Both the position numbers and the translations under genes were made by a program. The notes under the pieces are model-generated. The model saw only the letters and a list, made by a program, of their open reading frames with translations, was not told where the DNA came from and ran no database searches. From NCBI GenBank assembly GCA_009663005.1, contig CM018889.1, positions 4,447,600 to 4,460,099 on the forward strand: DNA of 12,500 nt, given 5' to 3'. Origin of the DNA: Actinidia chinensis. Taxonomy: Eukaryota; Streptophyta; Magnoliopsida; Ericales; Actinidiaceae. Positions 9,181-12,500 of this stretch are shown here, piece by piece (position 1 is the first letter of the stretch; every line of letters starts with the position of its first letter).

Positions 9181-9412
9181 CACGATATGGATGGACCGGA
9201 TTTTTGGAACTCTTCGCCATCCTACGATGATGAGTCCAAGAAGATGTGATGTTAGTGCCTCGATCTGGTTTCATTTAGGCTGTGTTTGGATCACGTCACG
9301 ATATGGATTGACTGGATGTTGGGAACTATTCGCCATCCTATGGACAATGTGTCCAAGAAGATGCGATGTGATTGCCTCGATCTGGTTCATTTAGTCTGTG
9401 TTTGGATTTGCA
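9181..9412. repeat. Two tandem units of about 116 bp
   Basis: CACGATATGGAT begins at 9181 and again at 9297. The units share TTCGCCATCCTA, GTCCAAGAAGATG, TGCCTCGATCTGG and end with CTGTGTTTGGAT. By eye about 85 percent of positions agree. The two short plus-strand frames across them are in different registers and not protein-like. Confidence 0.85.
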
Positions 9413-9539
9413 AAATGATTTGTAGAAGGAAAAGAATATGCAAGGGATTTTCCTCCACAAAGTCAAGGTGTGATTCCCTTGCCTTTGCCTTTTCTTTTCC
9501 TTTGACAAATCCCTCCATAAATTCTTGATTCAAATACAG
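9395..9539. mobile_element. Foldback element, possibly a Tourist-like MITE
   Basis: The left arm starts CTGTGTTTGGAT at 9395 and the right arm ends ATTCAAATACAG at 9539; these are inverted repeats with two mismatches. The complementarity continues inward in patches: ATTTGTAGAAGGAAAAGAA (9418-9436) pairs with the reverse complement of TTCTTTTCCTTTGACAAAT (9492-9510). The 145-bp size, terminal inverted repeat and lack of coding fit a MITE. TTA lies just before the left arm, which suggests a PIF/Harbinger (Tourist) TTA target duplication, but the right side shows TTT, so that is uncertain. A second CTGTGTTTGGAT at 9280 ends the previous tandem unit. Confidence 0.5.
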
Positions 9540-9703
9540 CTTTGTAGCCTTTAGTGACTTGATATGTTAATTTGGTATTCCAGTTCAACTTCTTTTGGCG
9601 TGTGTTTTGCGAGTAAATTGTGCTGTTGTAGTTTTATCATGTCCTTGACTAGAAAGTTGGTTTTAGCAAAGTAAAGAAAGAAGAGGGTTTTGGCACCTGG
9701 TGA

Positions 9704-9967
9704 GGTTTTCTTTCCCTCATTTTTATTGTTAATAGATTAATCCTTGCTGCAACAGTCCCATTTTCGAATACTTTCATTGCTCTTGGGGTCATTGTTGGAT
9801 TCTTCCATCCCTACGTAGGTACAGTCAGCACAGAAGAGAGCCTTTGGAATTGTAAACTCTATATACCTACTATCGCATTATTATATTGGAATGGAATGGA
9901 TCTGATTCTTATTTGCTGTTATAAGGATGGTAAGAAAACTGCAATATTCATCAATTGTTTACATTAG
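9704..9967 (+). pseudogene. Open frame with weak ALG11-like N-terminus
   Basis: A frame without ATG runs from a stop at 9701 to TAG at 9965-9967. It encodes a hydrophobic stretch (LILAATVPFSNTFIALGVIV) followed by GFFHPY at 9797-9814 and then EESLWNC. ALG11, the ER alpha-1,2-mannosyltransferase of N-glycan assembly, has an N-terminal membrane anchor followed by a GFFHPY motif and a glycine-rich loop; that loop is not seen here. TAC|GTAGGT after the motif could be a splice donor. The match is short and may be chance. If real, it is an isolated exon fragment. The rest of 9540-10260 holds AT-rich DNA in which I see nothing else. Confidence 0.25.
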
Positions 9968-10260
9968 TAACATTGGTTATGGGGAAAAAGTTAGCCTGGA
10001 TCAATATTTTGTAAGTTATGTGTTCGCGTCGTCGTCCACCTATAGTTTTTTTAATTTTCTAAATTCTAATTAGCACACTCCAGGTTAGAATCTTGTGTGT
10101 TTACTGACTATTCGTCATCAACATTCGAAACCAATATCTGTGAGTTATTTTTGAATTCCTTGAAAAGTAATTTGAACTTAATAACAGATTTTGAACAAAA
10201 TGTAAGAAGGAGATCTCATCTCATTGAGCAGTTTAGTTGGCACTCTTCTCCGATGTAGCA

Positions 10261-10568
10261 AGATAAGGCTAGGGTGAAGCCAAGGCTTAGCCCAGTGTAA
10301 GGCAAGCTTACCAAGACTTCGGTCTTGGGTTCAACTTTCCCATCAGCCCCGGGCATATAGCGTGGTTTGCAAAGGGCGAGAGTCCGGGAATGCGAGCTCA
10401 CTCGGAGTTTCCGCTTTCGATTCCTGGTGTTACTTGCATACCCGCGTTTACATCCTGAGGTGGTGAAGGGCTAGCTCTCATGTGGACAGAGATTAGTCTG
10501 GTCGGCAAAATATTGACTTGGGTACTCTGTCATTTAATCAAACAAAAAAAAAAAAAGATCGGCTAGGG
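10261..10568 (+). mobile_element. tRNA-derived SINE with poly(A) tail and target-site duplications
   Basis: The element proper is about 10275-10555. It has a box A-like TAGCCCAGTG at 10288-10297 and a box B-like GGTTCAACTT at 10328-10337, the internal RNA polymerase III promoter of a tRNA head. A second box B-like TTTCGATTCC is at 10415-10424, with an A-like TTGCAAAGGG at 10367. The 3' end is a run of 13 A at 10544-10556. It is flanked by AGATAAGGCTAGGG (10261-10274) and AGATCGGCTAGGG (10556-10568), target-site duplications differing by one base and one indel. SINEs encode no protein and move with LINE enzymes. The near-intact duplications suggest the insertion is younger than the surrounding pseudogenes. 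Confidence 0.8.
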
Positions 10569-10699
10569 CCGACTAGCCTGACCTGGAAGGAAAGCTGAAG
10601 ACCTTCATCGGGAAATTGCAAAGGTTGAAGGCTTCCTTTGACTGTCCAACACATTATTCGACGATTGATATGGCTTCGAAGAGTCTCGTTGGGCCTAAT

Positions 10700-11690
10700 G
10701 GGTCATGACTTTGCCGGAGAAATAGGATAGGCGTTTGGCGGAATTTGGCAGGCACCTGAAGACTTCCTTCAGCATTCCACCACCCTACCCATTGGTGGCC
10801 GCGTCCTAATGATTGGTCTGAATGCACCACAAGCCCCTAATACTATCTTCCTCGCTGTTTTCTTTCTTCCCTGTGCTATTGAAACCCACGAAGGTTAGGT
10901 CCCTATCATGTTCAAGATGGTCAGAAATCCACTCTGGGAAATATATTTCCCGTTGTTTTGGCTCTCCAACTTTCTCTCGCCGCCAGTCATTTCAAGACCA
11001 CCATTCCTTAGCTATAGAACATCAGATTTATGAGAGACTCCACCAAGGCTCTACAAATACCTCTGGAGCAATATAATCCAGCAGTCCCGCTTGCACCCAT
11101 CATTGATATGATGCTCTGTTTTCCTTTGACAGAGTTTAGCAAGGCCAAAATCAGAATCTTAGGGCAGAAATCTTCGTCTAAAGAATGTTTCTTAGGCTTT
11201 ATATCAAAATGAAACATCTTTGGTTACACCCCCGGTGCAAGTACTGCTAGTTCCTCGGTGCGGTGCCAAACTGCAATTTGGTACAATGTTCTCAACTCTA
11301 GGCCACACTCATTGTAAGGAACTTGTCCAATGATCCTTTAGCCACTAAAATCATAAAACTCAGAGCTCTTCTGTTGCTCTCATGACAGAATCCCATAAGA
11401 GCAACTACATTGACAATGTGAAGTTCACTAATGCAGCAACTCGTTAATGAAATCCTCTCCATTGCCCTTGGTCTCACTAGGATCTTCACCGCCACAAGAT
11501 GACCATCAGATAGCTTTCCTTTGTATACATCGCCATCACCCTCCTTGACCTAGTTTTCTTTGAATGAACTGGTCCCACTTCTGAGAGTCTGAATAAGTGT
11601 ATCGCTTTGGAGCCAAGGATCCACAATCCTTTAAAAATGCCTTCAACATTTTTGTTCGTCCACTCTTTTGTTCTTCCTCAAGGCCCTACC
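10700..11690 (-). pseudogene. LRK10L-type receptor-like kinase, kinase-domain pseudogene
   Basis: On the minus strand the cytoplasmic part of a plant receptor kinase can be followed: DCGSLAPKRYTYSD at about 11625-11585 (juxtamembrane), KLGQGG near 11550 (P-loop, followed by a one-base insertion), VAVKIL near 11490 (lysine kept), NVVALMGFCHES near 11420, GSLDKF, then HFDIKPKKHSLDEDFCPK at about 11213-11160. The catalytic Asp is at 11205, but the Asn expected three residues after KP is not there. A one-base deletion near 11154 precedes the DFG motif (SDFGLA in the shifted frame). GTAG and an APE remnant follow near 11070, then IYFPEWI at about 10945 and, after gaps, PPMGRVVEC near 10780 and QIPPNAYP near 10735 at the C-terminal tail. 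GSLAPKRY and the HFDIKP loop point to the LRK10-like family. Many frameshifts make it non-functional. Bases 11690-11830 may hold a decayed membrane segment (GGGGGITILLI). Confidence 0.85.
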
Positions 11691-11931
11691 CTGTGTTAAA
11701 AATTGATGTACATGGTCTTCTAATGCGCAGATCTGTGATTAAGAGTATTGTTATCCCACCCCCACCAGCTGAGAACCTGAATAAAGCACAGGCAGTGCTC
11801 GTGGATTCTGAAATGCTCAATTACTCTCTCTCTGAAGGGTCTTAAGATAAGCACTTGACCCGTCGATGAGATATCTTCTAATCCAGTAGAGTGTGAAAGA
11901 ACTATAAAAACCTAGTTTAATTCATCGGGCA

Positions 11932-11952
11932 CCCCCCCCCGCCCCCCCCCCC
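11932..11952. repeat. C9-G-C11 homopolymer tract
   Basis: Nine C, one G and eleven C stand in a row on the plus strand. The minus strand could fold into a G-quadruplex. Such tracts are often miscounted in assembly. Confidence 0.9.
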
Positions 11953-12500
11953 TCAGGGAGAAAGTTTGCTTTTCCCATGCCATCGGGAAATTTGCTGTAA
12001 ATATGAGGACCAAAGAGTTCTATCTTGGTTCACATCTTACCTATAACATTTTCAACGTGCAGACTGTTCCTCCGGCAAGATAAAAGTTTGAAAAAATTAG
12101 CTGAACCGTAGTCGGACACGATAATGTTGCTAAATTTTCTACCCAAACTGCTCTATCTTACTAATTTATATTTTCGATGCTTTGTAATGTTCTGTGAAAG
12201 ATTATTGTGCTACTTGACCACAACATCGGGAGCTGTGAATGTTACAAGTTGATCAAAGATGGTTTGAAAATTGAAATAATGACTGAATTAGATTCATAAC
12301 TCATATTTAAGATTAAAAATCTTCTGTTATCTATCCCTTATTCAATAAAATGGTAGTTGGTCAATTTATGTCCTTAATTGGGACGATTTTTCTGGATATT
12401 CTTGATTAGTAAGCAACATGAGTAACAAAGATTATAGATGCATGTACCAGTACTTATAACTTGAGTTGTGTTGGTAAGGGCAAAAGGTTTATTTGAGCAA
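11953..12500. other. AT-rich stretch with no assignable feature
   Basis: Both strands were scanned for frames and motifs. This region lies upstream of the kinase pseudogene in its own sense and would hold the extracellular exons if any survived, but I recognise no cysteine pattern of a GUB_WAK-type domain. Nothing else is visible. Confidence 0.5.

Noticed and set aside
10561..10578. Small hairpin GGCTAG-GGCCGA-CTAGCC as a terminator or attachment site.
   Set aside because: Its left arm is part of the SINE target-site duplication; a six-base stem is too weak to assign a role.
11597..11845. 82-codon plus-strand frame near the kinase relic.
   Set aside because: It is antisense to the juxtamembrane part of the kinase pseudogene and shows no domain.

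Overview
The window looks like nuclear DNA of a dicot plant, in a stretch dominated by decayed transposable elements. No intact protein-coding gene is visible. The evidence for a plant is a Sirevirus-type Ty1/copia element with an LTR palindrome cluster and several polypurine tracts, a Tat/Ogre-like Ty3/gypsy element with a TTGGCGCC primer-binding site, a tRNA-derived SINE, and the remains of an LRK10-like receptor kinase. I cannot name the species.

Layout. Positions 1-4428 (minus strand) hold the 3' part of a Sirevirus. In element order this is a short pol piece (pre-integrase motif), a 339-bp insert, an env-like ORF, a non-coding tail with four polypurine tracts, and the start of the 3' LTR, which runs off the left edge. 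The 339-bp insert at 3793-4131 is base-for-base identical to 1724-2062 in the element's own tail, and it sits where the rest of pol should be. From 4429 to about 8240 (minus strand) there is a broken Ty3/gypsy gag-pol: gag, zinc-knuckle remnant, DTG protease, RT and RNase H, followed upstream by a primer-binding site and part of its 5' LTR. The gypsy element loses its 3' half exactly where the Sirevirus loses its 5' half, and both point the same way, so the composite mimics one long element. At 8969-9145 lies a second, short copia-type LTR with a degenerate initiator-Met primer-binding site.

From 9181 to 9540 there is a 116-bp tandem repeat ending in a foldback (MITE-like) element. A weak ALG11-like open frame lies near 9704-9967. 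A SINE with poly(A) tail and near-perfect target-site duplications occupies 10261-10568. A receptor-like kinase pseudogene of the LRK10L type (minus strand) covers about 10700-11690. The last 800 bases hold a C-rich homopolymer tract and otherwise unassignable AT-rich DNA.

No genes here can work together in a pathway. What the window records is nested insertion, deletion, template switching and CpG decay. The most interesting structures are the doublet-spaced palindrome array in the LTR, the identical 339-bp internal duplication and the gypsy-copia fusion point.
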